A stretch of 64,000 nucleotides of DNA from Marinomonas shanghaiensis (lineage in GTDB: Bacteria > Pseudomonadota > Gammaproteobacteria > Pseudomonadales > Marinomonadaceae), in NCBI RefSeq assembly GCF_003259175.1, contig NZ_QGOK01000003.1:496001-560000 (forward strand). The letters run 5' to 3'. The notes beneath the pieces are model-generated. The model saw nothing but the letters and a program-made list of their open reading frames with translations, was not told the origin of the DNA and did no database searches. The position numbers and the translations under genes were made by a program. Numbering within the stretch: the stretch's first letter is position 1; the number at the start of each line of letters is the position of its first letter. Below, piece after piece: positions 36,805 to 45,549 of the stretch.

Positions 36805-37485
36805 ATGTCAATTTGGGGACTTATCGCCAGCGCTAGTATCGTTGTTCAACTTGTTATGTTGACATTATTAGCTGCTTCCATCTTTTCATGGATTGTAATA
36901 TTTCAAAGAATTAGCGTGCTGAAAGAAGCTAAGAAAGTTCGTGCAACATTTGAAGAGAATTTTTGGTCTGGTATTGATCTGAGCCAGCTTTATCGCAAAC
37001 TTACTCAGGAAGGTCGAAAAGTTGAAGGGATGGAAAATATTTTTACGGCTGGCATAAAAGAGTTCACCCGTTTGAGACAAAGTCACAATGTGGACCCAGA
37101 AGCGGTTATGGACGGTGTCCAACGAGCAATGCGAGTCGCCTTGTATCGCGAAGAAGAAAAGCTAGATCAGCATCTTCCTTTCTTGGCAACCGTTGGCTCT
37201 ACAAGCCCTTACGTCGGGTTGTTTGGTACGGTTTGGGGGATTATGCACTCATTTATTGGGCTTGCAGAGGTTCAGCAAGCTACCTTGGCTACGGTGGCTC
37301 CAGGTATCGCCGAGGCGCTTATTGCGACCGCCATAGGCTTGGCAGCGGCTATACCTGCCGTTATTGCTTATAACCGTTTTTCTTCCACTGCAGAATCGCT
37401 AGGTTCGAGCTACGAAAACTTTGCTGATGAATTTACTAGTATATTGCATCGTAAATTGCATGTTAGAGAGGGAGGCGCTGCATAG
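36805..37485 (+). CDS. tolQ: Tol-Pal system proton channel subunit TolQ
   Basis: 226 residues with three membrane helices (N-terminal LVMLTLLAASIFSWIVIF; then two around GLFGTVWGIMHSFIGL and GIAEALIATAIGLAAAIPAVIAYN). The Thr/Ser residues lining these helices form the proton path with TolR. It is an inner-membrane stator homologous to ExbB/MotA, used in outer-membrane constriction during division. The ybgC gene that usually precedes tolQ is missing. tolR overlaps its stop by one base. Confidence 0.95.
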   Translation: MSIWGLIASASIVVQLVMLTLLAASIFSWIVIFQRISVLKEAKKVRATFEENFWSGIDLSQLYRKLTQEGRKVEGMENIFTAGIKEFTRLRQSHNVDPEAVMDGVQRAMRVALYREEEKLDQHLPFLATVGSTSPYVGLFGTVWGIMHSFIGLAEVQQATLATVAPGIAEALIATAIGLAAAIPAVIAYNRFSSTAESLGSSYENFADEFTSILHRKLHVREGGAA

Positions 37486-37913
37486 TGGCTCGTTCACGGA
37501 GAAAAAATAAGCGTCGCCCAATGGCGGAGATAAACGTTGTTCCGTATATCGATGTTATGCTTGTATTGTTGGTTATTTTTATGATCACTGCACCAATGTT
37601 AACGCAAGGTGTTGATGTGGAATTGCCTAGCGCAAATGCGACGCCAATACAGGATAATGAGAACGATATCATCATTGCTTCTGTCGATTCTAAGGGACAA
37701 TTCTATTTAGATGTGGGTGGTAAGCAAGAATCTATTGCTTTATTAGAATTACAAGATAAAGTACGCAAAGTTTTAAGCCAGAACCCAAAAATGTCCGTTT
37801 TGGTACGAGGCGATAAGAATGTACCATATGGTGATGTGATTGGTTTGATGGTGGCTTTGCAAGGGGCTGGTGTTCCAAATGTTGGTTTAGTGACAGAGCC
37901 GGAAACAAATTAA
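37485..37913 (+). CDS. tolR: Tol-Pal system protein TolR
   Basis: 142 residues. One N-terminal membrane helix follows RRPMAEINVVPYIDVMLVLLVIFMI; its Asp is the essential proton-carrying residue. A periplasmic ExbD-like domain (VLVRGDKNVPYGDVIGLMVALQGAG) completes it. It starts at GTG overlapping the tolQ stop and ends overlapping the tolA start by one base, so it is tightly coupled. Confidence 0.95.
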   Translation: MARSRRKNKRRPMAEINVVPYIDVMLVLLVIFMITAPMLTQGVDVELPSANATPIQDNENDIIIASVDSKGQFYLDVGGKQESIALLELQDKVRKVLSQNPKMSVLVRGDKNVPYGDVIGLMVALQGAGVPNVGLVTEPETN

Positions 37914-38899
37914 TGAAATGGCTGCGCAGTGATAGTTATAGTATTCCAACAGTACTGGCTGTAGGTTTGCACGCTAGTATTGTTGTAGCTGGTTTGGTGG
38001 TTATTGATTTTGGCGATAATGAGCCGCCAAAACCTAAAAAGCCTCCTATTGTTAATGCTACCGTCGTAGATGTGTCGCAAACAATCATAGGTCAGCGTGA
38101 ATCAGAACAGAAAGCGGCACAAAAGCAGGCTGCTGTTGCGGAAGAGAAGCGAAAAGAAGCCGAGCAAAACCGCAAAAAAGAAGCTGAGAGAAAAGCATTG
38201 GAAGACAAGCAAAGACAGCTTGCCCAAGCGAAAGAGGCTAAAGAAAAAGAAGACGCTCAGAGAAAAAGAGAAGATGAGCAAAAACGTGTCGCTCAAGAAG
38301 CCGAGCAGAAACGTGTCGCTCAAGAAACTGAAGCAAAACGCGTCGCTCAAGAAGCTGAAAAGAAGCGTTTAGCTGAGAAAGAAGCTGATGATAAGAAACG
38401 TAAAGAGTTGGCTCGTAAGGCTGAAGCAGATCGCATAGCGGAAGAAGATCGAAAAAAACAAGCTGAAGCAGATCGTTTGGCTGAACAAGAGCGCAAACGT
38501 CAAGAAGAAGCGTCTCGCTTAGCAGAGCAGAAAAAAGCGGAAGCTGCGGCGGCCAAAGCAGCTGCAGAAGAGGCGAAAGAGCGAGCTGCAGAAGAGGCAC
38601 AAATGGTTCAATCCATTAGTAGCCTGATTAATAACAGAGTAACGGCGGCTTGGATTCGACCTCCTAGCGCACGAAATAACATGGTGACACAATTGCGCAT
38701 TAATTTTTTGCCTACTGGTGAAGTGATGAATGCTCAAGTGACAAGAAGTAGTGGTGATGCCTTGTTTGATCAAAGGGCAGTTGATGCCGTTTACAAAGTA
38801 AGGCGAATAGAAGAGCTTGCCAAGGTAGACTCTTATGTTTTTGAACGAAATTTCCGTCAGGTAGATTTAATTTTTAACCCGCAGGATTTGAGAAACTAA
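37913..38899 (+). CDS. tolA: Tol-Pal system protein TolA
   Basis: 328 residues. An N-terminal membrane helix ([21 protein letters not shown]) is followed by a long Lys/Glu/Ala-rich helical domain II (~50-225), which crosses the periplasm, and a globular domain III ([25 protein letters not shown] onward) that binds Pal and TolB. Domain II contains three near-identical 9-residue units KRVAQE(A/T)E(Q/A/K), encoded by 27-bp tandem repeats at 38282-38362. It links the TolQR motor to the outer membrane. Confidence 0.94.
   Translation: MKWLRSDSYSIPTVLAVGLHASIVVAGLVVIDFGDNEPPKPKKPPIVNATVVDVSQTIIGQRESEQKAAQKQAAVAEEKRKEAEQNRKKEAERKALEDKQRQLAQAKEAKEKEDAQRKREDEQKRVAQEAEQKRVAQETEAKRVAQEAEKKRLAEKEADDKKRKELARKAEADRIAEEDRKKQAEADRLAEQERKRQEEASRLAEQKKAEAAAAKAAAEEAKERAAEEAQMVQSISSLINNRVTAAWIRPPSARNNMVTQLRINFLPTGEVMNAQVTRSSGDALFDQRAVDAVYKVRRIEELAKVDSYVFERNFRQVDLIFNPQDLRN
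38282..38362 (+). repeat. Three tandem 27-bp repeats inside tolA
   Basis: Units beginning AAACGTGTCGCTCAAGAA at 38282, 38309 and AAACGCGTCGCTCAAGAA at 38336. They are in frame (9 codons each) and encode KRVAQE-type helical units. A fourth, more diverged unit follows (KRLAEKEAD). Confidence 0.85.
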
Positions 38900-40197
38900 T
38901 GATGTTTAAAAAATGGTTGAGTATACTATTCACTTGTTTAGTATTTGTAAGTTCAGCTAGAGCCCAGTTAGTTATTGAGATAACCAGTGGTGCTGATCAG
39001 TTGTTACCAATCGCTATTGTGCCTTTCGGTTACACTGGTATGGATGCGCTGCCTGAAGACGTAGCGCAAATTGTTGAAGATGATTTGGCCCGTAGCGGTT
39101 TGTTTAAACCAGTACCACGAGCTAATATGTTAAGTATGCCAACCAAACAAGAAGATGTTTTTTACCGTGATTGGCGTCTACTGAAAAGTGATTATGTTGT
39201 AATTGGTACTGTTCAGAAACTACCAAATAGTCAGTACAGAATTGGCTTTGAATTGTTGAACGTATTAAGTGAAAAGCCAGTGGAAAGACACAACTCCATT
39301 GACGTTAGCGCGAGAAATTTAAGAGACGCAGCTCACTACATTAGTGACAAAGTTTACGAATTATTGACAGGGTCAAGAGGCGCATTTAGTACTAGAATAT
39401 TATATGTTACTGCTGAAGGAGATAGGAAATCACCTTTGTTTAAGTTGCAGGTAGCGGATGCCGATGGTCATAGACCGCAGGTCATCGTAGAATCTAAAGA
39501 GCCTATTTTATCGCCATCATGGAGTATGGATGGTAGAAGTATTGCGTATGTGATGTTTAGAAATCGCCGTCCTAATATTTATACTCAGGAATTGGCAACA
39601 GGAAGACGTCAACAGATAGCGCAATTTAGAGGACTTAATGGAGCGCCATCATGGTCTCCAGATGGAAAAAAATTGGCTTTGGTTTTGTCTAAAGATGATA
39701 ACCCAGAAATTTATACTCTGGACATCGCGACTCAAAAATTAGAGCGTATGACAAATCATTATGCCATTGATACAGAGCCAAGCTGGGAACCAGATGGCAA
39801 AGGAATAATTTTTACGTCTGATCGGGGCGGTAATCCGCAAATATATCGATTAGATGTAAATAGTAAGCAAGTAGAAAGGGTTACGTTTGAAGGTGAGTTA
39901 AATACAAGAGCAAGAATGACACCAGATGGTCGCTTCCTTGTCACCGTTCAAAAGAATGATGGTAATTATCATATTGCTCTTCAGGATATGAAAACGGGCC
40001 GAGTTCAAACCCTTACTGAGACTTACTTAGACGAATCGCCTAGCATTGCACCGAATGGTAGCATGGTGATGTATGCCACAACCTATCAAGGAAAGGGTAT
40101 CTTAGCCGTAGTATCCGTTGATGGCCTAGTTAAATATAGGATACCATCAGCAGAGGGTGATGTACGAGAGCCATCTTGGTCTCCGTATTTCAAATAA
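38899..40197 (+). CDS. tolB: Tol-Pal system periplasmic beta-propeller protein TolB
   Basis: 432 residues with a Sec signal peptide ([22 protein letters not shown], cleavage after ARA). The N-terminal domain ([10 protein letters not shown]..., VIGTVQKL) is followed by propeller repeats with recurring [25 protein letters not shown] and [24 protein letters not shown] motifs. It binds Pal and TolA in the periplasm. It overlaps the tolA stop by one base. ATG at 38902 is an alternative start. Confidence 0.95.
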   Translation: MMFKKWLSILFTCLVFVSSARAQLVIEITSGADQLLPIAIVPFGYTGMDALPEDVAQIVEDDLARSGLFKPVPRANMLSMPTKQEDVFYRDWRLLKSDYVVIGTVQKLPNSQYRIGFELLNVLSEKPVERHNSIDVSARNLRDAAHYISDKVYELLTGSRGAFSTRILYVTAEGDRKSPLFKLQVADADGHRPQVIVESKEPILSPSWSMDGRSIAYVMFRNRRPNIYTQELATGRRQQIAQFRGLNGAPSWSPDGKKLALVLSKDDNPEIYTLDIATQKLERMTNHYAIDTEPSWEPDGKGIIFTSDRGGNPQIYRLDVNSKQVERVTFEGELNTRARMTPDGRFLVTVQKNDGNYHIALQDMKTGRVQTLTETYLDESPSIAPNGSMVMYATTYQGKGILAVVSVDGLVKYRIPSAEGDVREPSWSPYFK

Positions 40198-40216
40198 AGA
40201 CATTGAGGAGTGAATA

Positions 40217-40762
40217 ATGAGTGTAAACAAACTAGGTAAGTTTGCTGTAATTGGATTGTCTGCAGCTTGGATCGCGGGTTGTAGCACAACAGCAACTGAT
40301 ACTGATTCTTCAACTGTTGCTGAAGATGCAAATTCAGCAGCAAACACTGATTCAGCATACGGTGCTGGTCAAGATAGCGCTATGACTAGCGTTATTGTTG
40401 AAGACAAAGATACAGGCATGGATTCTTTGGCTGGTGTAGAGACTGTATTCTACTTTGACTTTGATAAGTCAATCGTACGTCCAGAATCTCGCGAAGCTTT
40501 GGCTAAACATGCGGCATACCTTGTGTCTAATCCAGATGCACGTGTTGTTCTAGAAGGTCATGCTGATGAGCGTGGCACTCGTGAATACAACATGGCTCTT
40601 GGTGAGCGTCGTGCTAAAGCAATTAGCCGTTATTTGACTATCCAAGGCGTTGCTGCTTCTCAAATCGAGACAGTAAGTTTTGGTGAAGAAGTTCCTGTTG
40701 CCTTCGGTCATGATAGCAATGCTTGGCAGTTAAACCGTCGAGTTGAAGTACGTTACGAATAA
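40217..40762 (+). CDS. pal: Peptidoglycan-associated lipoprotein Pal
   Basis: 181 residues. Lipoprotein signal with lipobox IAGC (Cys22) followed by Ser, consistent with outer-membrane sorting. A flexible Thr/Ser/Asp-rich linker leads to an OmpA-like domain (FYFDFDKSIVRPESREAL, VVLEGHADERGTREYNMALGERRAKA). Its Asp and Arg bind meso-diaminopimelate of peptidoglycan. GAGGAG precedes the ATG. Overlaps the start of cpoB by one base. Confidence 0.95.
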   Translation: MSVNKLGKFAVIGLSAAWIAGCSTTATDTDSSTVAEDANSAANTDSAYGAGQDSAMTSVIVEDKDTGMDSLAGVETVFYFDFDKSIVRPESREALAKHAAYLVSNPDARVVLEGHADERGTREYNMALGERRAKAISRYLTIQGVAASQIETVSFGEEVPVAFGHDSNAWQLNRRVEVRYE

Positions 40763-41547
40763 TGTTCTATAAAGATGTGAAAATTCACTCTTTTGCAATG
40801 GTGCTGTGTTTCACAGCACCATTTGTAATGGCTGAAATTCCGCAAGCTAGTAGCGGTGGTGGCCTTTCGGCTAACGCCGCTGCAGACTTACTCTTTCAAT
40901 TGGAAACATTGCAGCAGGAGGTTCAGAGCCTTCGTGGAAAAGTGGAAGAGCAGGGGCATGAATTAAGGCTAATGAAAGAGAGTCAAAGGGATCGTTATAT
41001 CGATCTTGATAAGCGTATATCAATACTGATGTCTGCTTCTGCAAGCGAACAAAGAAATACAGTAGCTCCTCCGATAGCGCAGATCGAACAGATTCCCGAT
41101 GCAATAGAAAACACTCCCATTAATACACTTGTTACTCCTCCTTTAGCGCCTGTTAGCCTTCAGCCACCAACTGAAGAAGCTCAACAAGCCTACAACAATG
41201 CGTACAACTTGATTCGTGAGAGACAATTCGATCAGGCTGAGACCGCTTTTGCTAGTTTTGTGAATGCTTTTCCTAACAACTCTTTAACCGGAAATGGTTA
41301 TTATTGGCTAGGTGAAGTGAAATTAGTTCAAGGAAAATCCAGAGAAGCATTAGAGGCTTTTTCTACTGTGATTCAAAATTTTCCAGGTCATAGCAAAGAA
41401 CAAGACTCATTGTACAAGCTGGGCACTGTTAGTGATCAGATAGGCGATACTGAAAAGGCTAGGTTTTATTTACAGGATGTTATAAAGCGCTTCCCTGATT
41501 CTAAGGCTGCTCAACTAGCGGCTGGTTATTTAAGTAAAATTAAATAG
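40762..41547 (+). CDS. cpoB: Cell division coordinator CpoB (YbgF)
   Basis: 261 residues. Signal peptide ends near FVMAEIP. An N-terminal coiled coil (LLFQLETLQQEVQSLRGKVEEQGHELRL) is the trimerisation domain. The C-terminus has TPR repeats (AYNNAYNLIRERQFDQAETAFASF; GNGYYWLGEVKLVQGKSREALEAF; DSLYKLGTVSDQIGDTEKARFYL). It links Tol-Pal to peptidoglycan synthesis in the periplasm. The tRNA-Lys genes follow immediately, an order conserved in many gammaproteobacteria. Confidence 0.93.
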   Translation: MFYKDVKIHSFAMVLCFTAPFVMAEIPQASSGGGLSANAAADLLFQLETLQQEVQSLRGKVEEQGHELRLMKESQRDRYIDLDKRISILMSASASEQRNTVAPPIAQIEQIPDAIENTPINTLVTPPLAPVSLQPPTEEAQQAYNNAYNLIRERQFDQAETAFASFVNAFPNNSLTGNGYYWLGEVKLVQGKSREALEAFSTVIQNFPGHSKEQDSLYKLGTVSDQIGDTEKARFYLQDVIKRFPDSKAAQLAAGYLSKIK

Positions 41548-41548
41548 C

Positions 41549-41576
41549 TTGCATTCCTCAGCGGGCTCTGTATTAT
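41549..41576 (+). promoter_or_regulatory. Promoter of the tRNA-Lys pair
   Basis: TTGCAT and TATTAT are 16 bases apart and followed by the GC-rich discriminator ACGCAACCCG. It ends 12 bases before the first tRNA and overlaps the cpoB/tRNA gap. Confidence 0.6.
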
Positions 41577-41588
41577 ACGCAACCCGTT

Positions 41589-41664
41589 GGGTCGTTAGCT
41601 CAGTTGGTAGAGCAGTTGACTTTTAATCAATTGGTCACTGGTTCGAATCCAGTACGACCCACCA
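41589..41664 (+). tRNA. tRNA-Lys(TTT), copy 1
   Basis: 76 bases, GGGTCGT acceptor arm pairing with ACGACCC, D-loop AGCTCAGTTGGTAGAGC, anticodon loop CTTTTAA giving anticodon TTT, T-arm GGTTCGAATCC, and CCA encoded. Confidence 0.97.
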
Positions 41665-41691
41665 ACATGTTTTATTCCTTTTGTGGTTTTT

Positions 41692-41767
41692 GGGTCGTTA
41701 GCTCAGTTGGTAGAGCAGTTGACTTTTAATCAATTGGTCACTGGTTCGAATCCAGTACGACCCACCA
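41692..41767 (+). tRNA. tRNA-Lys(TTT), copy 2
   Basis: Identical over all 76 bases to copy 1, separated by a 27-base spacer, CCA encoded. The two are probably processed from one transcript. Confidence 0.97.
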
Positions 41768-41807
41768 AAAACACTCATTCCGCTCCCAGTTTCTTAGGGG
41801 TAATGAT

Positions 41808-42857
41808 ATGTCTACACTTTTCGATAAAGCTGCGCTTCGTGATACTGTCCAAAGATATCTATCTGAAGCCGAAAAAACGCTTGAAACAAAATCTATCGAT
41901 GATGATCAAATCCGAACTGAGATCAAGTCTTTGCTTAAGCAGAAGAATGCGGTTTTAGTTGCCCATTATTATACTGAAGATGCCATTCAAGAATTAGCGG
42001 AAGAGACTGGCGGAATAATTGCTGACTCTCTAGAAATGGCGCGTTTCGGGGCAAACCATGAAGCCAAAACATTGGTTGTGGCAGGCGTTAAGTTTATGGG
42101 TGAAACAGCCAAGATATTGAGCCCAGAAAAAACTATCCTAATGCCCACATTGGAAGCAACCTGTTCATTAGATATTGGTTGTCCCATCGACGAGTTTTCT
42201 GCTTTCTGTGATCAATACCCTGATCGTAAGGTTGTTGTGTATGCAAATACGTCAGCAGCTGTAAAGGCTCGTGCCGATTGGGTTGTTACATCGAGTATTG
42301 CATTAGATGTGGTTAATTATCTTGTGGAACAAGGTGAAAAAATTATTTGGGCGCCAGATCAGCATTTGGGTGGTTACATTCAACGAGAAACAGGTGCTGA
42401 CATGATTTTGTGGGACGGTGCTTGCATCGTGCATGAAGAGTTCAAGGCAAAAGGCATTTTGGATCTAAAAGCCATCTATCCAGATGCGGCTGTTCTTGTT
42501 CACCCAGAATCGCCTGAACCGGTTGTAGAAGTAGCGGATGTTGTTGGTTCGACGTCGCAGTTACTTAATGCCTCTAAGGGCATGACAAACGACACCTTTA
42601 TTGTTGCAACTGATAGGGGGATCTTTTACAAAATGAAACAGGCTTCACCCAACAAGCGTTTCATAGAGGCTCCTACAGCAGGCTCTGGGGCAAATTGTCG
42701 TAGTTGCGCGCACTGTCCCTGGATGGCGCTCAATAGCCTAGAGATGTTGCGTAACTCTCTTAGAGACAGCTCTGGTGAGATACATGTGCCAGAAGAAACC
42801 AGAGTGAAAGCGTTGATCCCATTGCAGCGTATGTTAAATTTTCAAGTCCAGCGTTAA
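41808..42857 (+). CDS. nadA: Quinolinate synthase A
   Basis: 349 residues. NadA condenses iminoaspartate with dihydroxyacetone phosphate to quinolinate in de novo NAD synthesis and needs a 4Fe-4S cluster. Conserved features are [38 protein letters not shown], the cysteines of [11 protein letters not shown] and [13 protein letters not shown], and [11 protein letters not shown]. It follows the tRNA-Lys genes as in E. coli. TAGGGGTA precedes the ATG. It is convergent with the next gene, leaving 17 bases between the stops. Confidence 0.96.
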   Translation: MSTLFDKAALRDTVQRYLSEAEKTLETKSIDDDQIRTEIKSLLKQKNAVLVAHYYTEDAIQELAEETGGIIADSLEMARFGANHEAKTLVVAGVKFMGETAKILSPEKTILMPTLEATCSLDIGCPIDEFSAFCDQYPDRKVVVYANTSAAVKARADWVVTSSIALDVVNYLVEQGEKIIWAPDQHLGGYIQRETGADMILWDGACIVHEEFKAKGILDLKAIYPDAAVLVHPESPEPVVEVADVVGSTSQLLNASKGMTNDTFIVATDRGIFYKMKQASPNKRFIEAPTAGSGANCRSCAHCPWMALNSLEMLRNSLRDSSGEIHVPEETRVKALIPLQRMLNFQVQR

Positions 42858-42874
42858 ACAATTAATAGGGATGG

Positions 42875-44383
42875 CTATTCGTTTAGCGTCCCTAAGTACT
42901 TCATTTCTAGATCAGAAAATGCCAACTGCAGGCGATCGCACTCTAGGCTCTTTTTGTTGTAACTCACTCTAAGAGCCTGATAATCTTTACTCGTTGCCAT
43001 CTCTAATACTTTGTTTTTCAATTCCGTCGTGATTAATACGAGCTGTCTGTTTTTCTCTCTTTGTTCAAAAAGTGGTTTAGACAAGCGTGATGTGGCCGTG
43101 TTATTGCTCAAAGCAAATGATTGTATTTTTTGCTTGAGTTGCTCGTTAGTGTCTTCTGCAATATCCAATTCTTGCGCGAGTAAAGTGACACAAGTTTCTG
43201 ACTCTTGCAGAAGTCGCTCAAGCATTTTTGTGTCTTTATCTTGTTCAATAAGGCTGTCCGTAGATCTGCTTTCCAGCGCGCTATTGAGTTCGTCTCGAAG
43301 GGAAACAAGCGTTTCTTTTTTATTTGCATTGAGGGCTTGAAGGTTGCCTATCGCTGTTTTGTTACTGTTTGCGAGCTGGCGCTCTATTTCAGCAAGTTTT
43401 GCGTCTTTCGCACTAATGTCTTCTTTTAATGAAATAATAGACAAATTAGAGTTTTGTAGCTCGGTTTCAAGCTGCAAAATGAGCATTTGAGACTCTTCTG
43501 AGATGCGCTCTAATTTGGCAATGGCGACTTTTTGCGCTTCTAAAGAATTGCTTATGTTGTCATTTTTATGAGCTTTTTCTATTTCAGATTTGAGTTGCTC
43601 TATGACCATTTTTTGACGGTTGGAGAGGTTATTCAAACTCGATATTTGCTTAAAAGACGCATCACGAATTTTTCGTTCTATTTTTTGAGCGATGGGGATT
43701 TCTAAGTTAAAGTCAGATGAAATGCTTGTCTCTTCACTTTTGCGGTGCTCTAAGTGCTTTATTTTTACTTTCAGTTCGCTAATTTCTGTTTCTAAACGCC
43801 TTTTCTCTTCATGTTTGATGTTCAGCTGCTTAATGCGTTTTTTAGCTCTGTCTATATTTTTGCGTAGATCTTCGTTTAAGAGGATTTGTCGTTTTGTAAG
43901 AGACTCTTTTGTAATCAGGAGCTCTGCGGTTTGAAAAAACTCACTTTCCATCTCTTTTAGGTTCTGTTGCAGCTCATCTGGGTTGGCTGTCTGCAATTTT
44001 GAAGCGGACAACGCATAGAGTAAACTCGACAAAAAGCGGTTTAAGATCACTTTTGGTCTGTCGCTCGCTTGATTTAATAAAATGGCTCTCTCTGCTTTTA
44101 ATATGGTTCCCCATATTTTGAGTTTGTTTGTCTCGTGGGCGCTGATTTTACCTGGTGAAATAGCGTTCGCAGCAAATTGAATTTGAGTATTGAGATAGTG
44201 CGCTAGGCGTTTGTAGGCGGTAGACTCATCGGTTGAAGCAAGATCGCTTGTATTGTTAGGCGATTTATTGTCTTGCTGCTGTGTTTTTTTGCTTAAAGTG
44301 TGTGATAGCCACAAGAAAAGAAGGCTCCCTAAGGCCAAAATAGTACTTAATTCTATCAGGACCCACATAAGCCACTTTTGCAT
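42875..44383 (-). CDS. Membrane-anchored coiled-coil protein, function unknown
   Basis: 502 residues. One N-terminal helix (WVLIELSTILALGSLLFLWLS, ~7-27 in part) anchors the protein, followed by a polar Asn/Ser/Thr linker. A helical region rich in Lys/Glu/Leu heptads extends over most of residues ~120-500 (EIERQLANSNKTAI, LKQKIQSFAL, LRVSYNKKSLECDRLQLAFSDLEMKY). By the positive-inside rule the large coil could be cytoplasmic, because KK follows the helix. It is not recognised as a named family. It stands alone, convergent with nadA and divergent from a nitroreductase. Confidence 0.75.
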   Translation of the reverse strand: MQKWLMWVLIELSTILALGSLLFLWLSHTLSKKTQQQDNKSPNNTSDLASTDESTAYKRLAHYLNTQIQFAANAISPGKISAHETNKLKIWGTILKAERAILLNQASDRPKVILNRFLSSLLYALSASKLQTANPDELQQNLKEMESEFFQTAELLITKESLTKRQILLNEDLRKNIDRAKKRIKQLNIKHEEKRRLETEISELKVKIKHLEHRKSEETSISSDFNLEIPIAQKIERKIRDASFKQISSLNNLSNRQKMVIEQLKSEIEKAHKNDNISNSLEAQKVAIAKLERISEESQMLILQLETELQNSNLSIISLKEDISAKDAKLAEIERQLANSNKTAIGNLQALNANKKETLVSLRDELNSALESRSTDSLIEQDKDTKMLERLLQESETCVTLLAQELDIAEDTNEQLKQKIQSFALSNNTATSRLSKPLFEQREKNRQLVLITTELKNKVLEMATSKDYQALRVSYNKKSLECDRLQLAFSDLEMKYLGTLNE

Positions 44384-44494
44384 AAAAAACTCCTAGACCT
44401 TAAACTGACGATTGTGATATTCATTATCATTACGCAACGGCAAATCACATTTTTAATATACGCTTTGCCTCATGTTAACGGAATAAAATATTTT

Positions 44495-45061
44495 ATGAAT
44501 AAAGAATTTATTAACTTTATGCGCAACCGTGTTTCGCAGCCCGCTCTTAATGCTCCGGCGCCTACGGAGAGTGAGTGGGAACTGATTTTGAGTGCGGCAA
44601 GCCGTGCGGCAGATCACGGCAATCTTAAACCTTGGCGATTTTGTGTCTTCGAAGGAGAAGGGCGTTCGAAACTAGGGCAAATTTACTGGCATCATGCTTT
44701 ATCTGAAGTGGAATCAATGCCGGATAGTAAAAAAGAGAGCTTTGTTAAAAAGGCGTATCGTGCCCCTGCTGTGCTTCTGATTTATGCCAGTATTCAAGAC
44801 CACCCTAAAGTGCCAGCAATAGAACAAGTGATGGCGGTTTCAGCTGCTGCGCAGCAAGTGTTATTGGGGCTGAATGCCCTAGGTTATGGCGGTATGTGGC
44901 GAAGTGGTCCGGCTTGCTTTACTCAAAAAACGAAAGAACTGCTCTCTCTAAAAGACAATGATCAGATTGTTGGCCTAATTTATGTTGGTACACCGAGTGA
45001 GAAGCCTGCGTTTATTCCAGAAGTAGAGCTTGCCAACCATCTTACGTGGGTAAGAGATTAA
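44495..45061 (+). CDS. Nitroreductase family protein (YdjA-like)
   Basis: 188 residues from ATG at 44495; a longer in-frame extension to 44378 is hydrophobic and overlaps the divergent gene, so it is rejected. The FMN-binding fold is shown by MRNRVSQPALNAPAPTESEWELIL and AADHGNLKPWRFCVF, the R-x-S/V-x2-x-L and P-W-R-F motifs of YdjA-type small nitroreductases. AAQQVLLGLNALGYGGMWRSGP is the central helix that binds FMN and a substrate. The physiological substrate is unknown. Confidence 0.9.
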   Translation: MNKEFINFMRNRVSQPALNAPAPTESEWELILSAASRAADHGNLKPWRFCVFEGEGRSKLGQIYWHHALSEVESMPDSKKESFVKKAYRAPAVLLIYASIQDHPKVPAIEQVMAVSAAAQQVLLGLNALGYGGMWRSGPACFTQKTKELLSLKDNDQIVGLIYVGTPSEKPAFIPEVELANHLTWVRD

Positions 45062-45089
45062 TTTTTAAGGTTTATTTTTAATAAATGGG

Positions 45090-45118
45090 TTGCAATCTTC
45101 GGTCTTCGTAATTATTAT
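45090..45118 (+). promoter_or_regulatory. Promoter of tRNA-Ser
   Basis: TTGCAA (45090-45095) and TATTAT (45113-45118) are 17 bases apart. The GC-rich ACGCGCAC after the -10 is the discriminator type of stable-RNA promoters, and it resembles that of the tRNA-Lys promoter. Confidence 0.65.
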
Positions 45119-45152
45119 ACGCGCACAAATTACGCACTGCGTATAAAGTTTT

Positions 45153-45240
45153 GGTGAGCTGTCCGAGTGGCCGAAGGAGCACGCCTGGAAAGCGTGTATG
45201 TCGAAAGGCATCAAGAGTTCGAATCTCTTGCTCACCGCCA
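45153..45240 (+). tRNA. tRNA-Ser(GGA)
   Basis: 88 bases with a long variable arm. Acceptor GGTGAGC pairs with GCTCACC, the anticodon stem CACGC/GCGTG carries loop CTGGAAA with anticodon GGA, and the T-arm is GAGTTCGAATCTC. GCCA encodes the 3' end. Foreign-looking DNA begins directly downstream, a common integration position for tyrosine-recombinase elements. Confidence 0.96.
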
Positions 45241-45549
45241 TTACCCCTCTAGAATAAAGGCTTTCAGAGCTCTTCTAGAAATTGTACATAAAAAGTACAT
45301 CAATAGAAAACCAGTTAGACTAGCGTCTAGCTGGTTTTTTTGGTTTTGCTCTAATGGAAAAGTGGTTTCGTGTTTTGTCTAGATAACAAGCATTTTACCA
45401 TAATAAGGCTATTTATATTATTCAGTTAGTTATGCTGAACTTTGCATTCAAGTTGAACGCCAAAACTTGAGTCTCTAATAAAAAACCATTTGATACCCAT
45501 ACAAAAATCTAGAGTACAATACCATCATATTGATAAACTCATCACCTCC
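45241..45549. other. Gene-free junction between tRNA-Ser and the AFG1-like ORF
   Basis: About 310 bases with no ORF I believe. It holds a terminator-like hairpin at 45307-45341 and the near-repeat GTACATAAAAAGTACATC. Inverted repeat TCTAGAA...TTCTAGA occurs at 45249-45281. It is AT-rich near the tRNA and stays so up to about 45540, where the composition changes. No copy of the tRNA 3' end was found at the far border. Confidence 0.5.
45307..45341 (+). terminator. Terminator of tRNA-Ser
   Basis: AAACCAGTTAGAC pairs with GTCTAGCTGGTTT (one wobble) around TAGC, followed by TTTTTGG. Confidence 0.8.

Noticed and set aside
41683..41958. Reading frame through the second tRNA-Lys into nadA
   Set aside because: Encodes tRNA sequence and out-of-frame nadA.
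42866..42894. Hairpin TAGGGATGGC...GCGTCCCTA between nadA and the convergent gene as a terminator
   Set aside because: Stem is short and mismatched, lacks a T-run, and overlaps the coding end of the minus-strand gene.
45167..45382. Reading frame through tRNA-Ser into downstream DNA
   Set aside because: Covers the tRNA and a terminator; not a protein gene.
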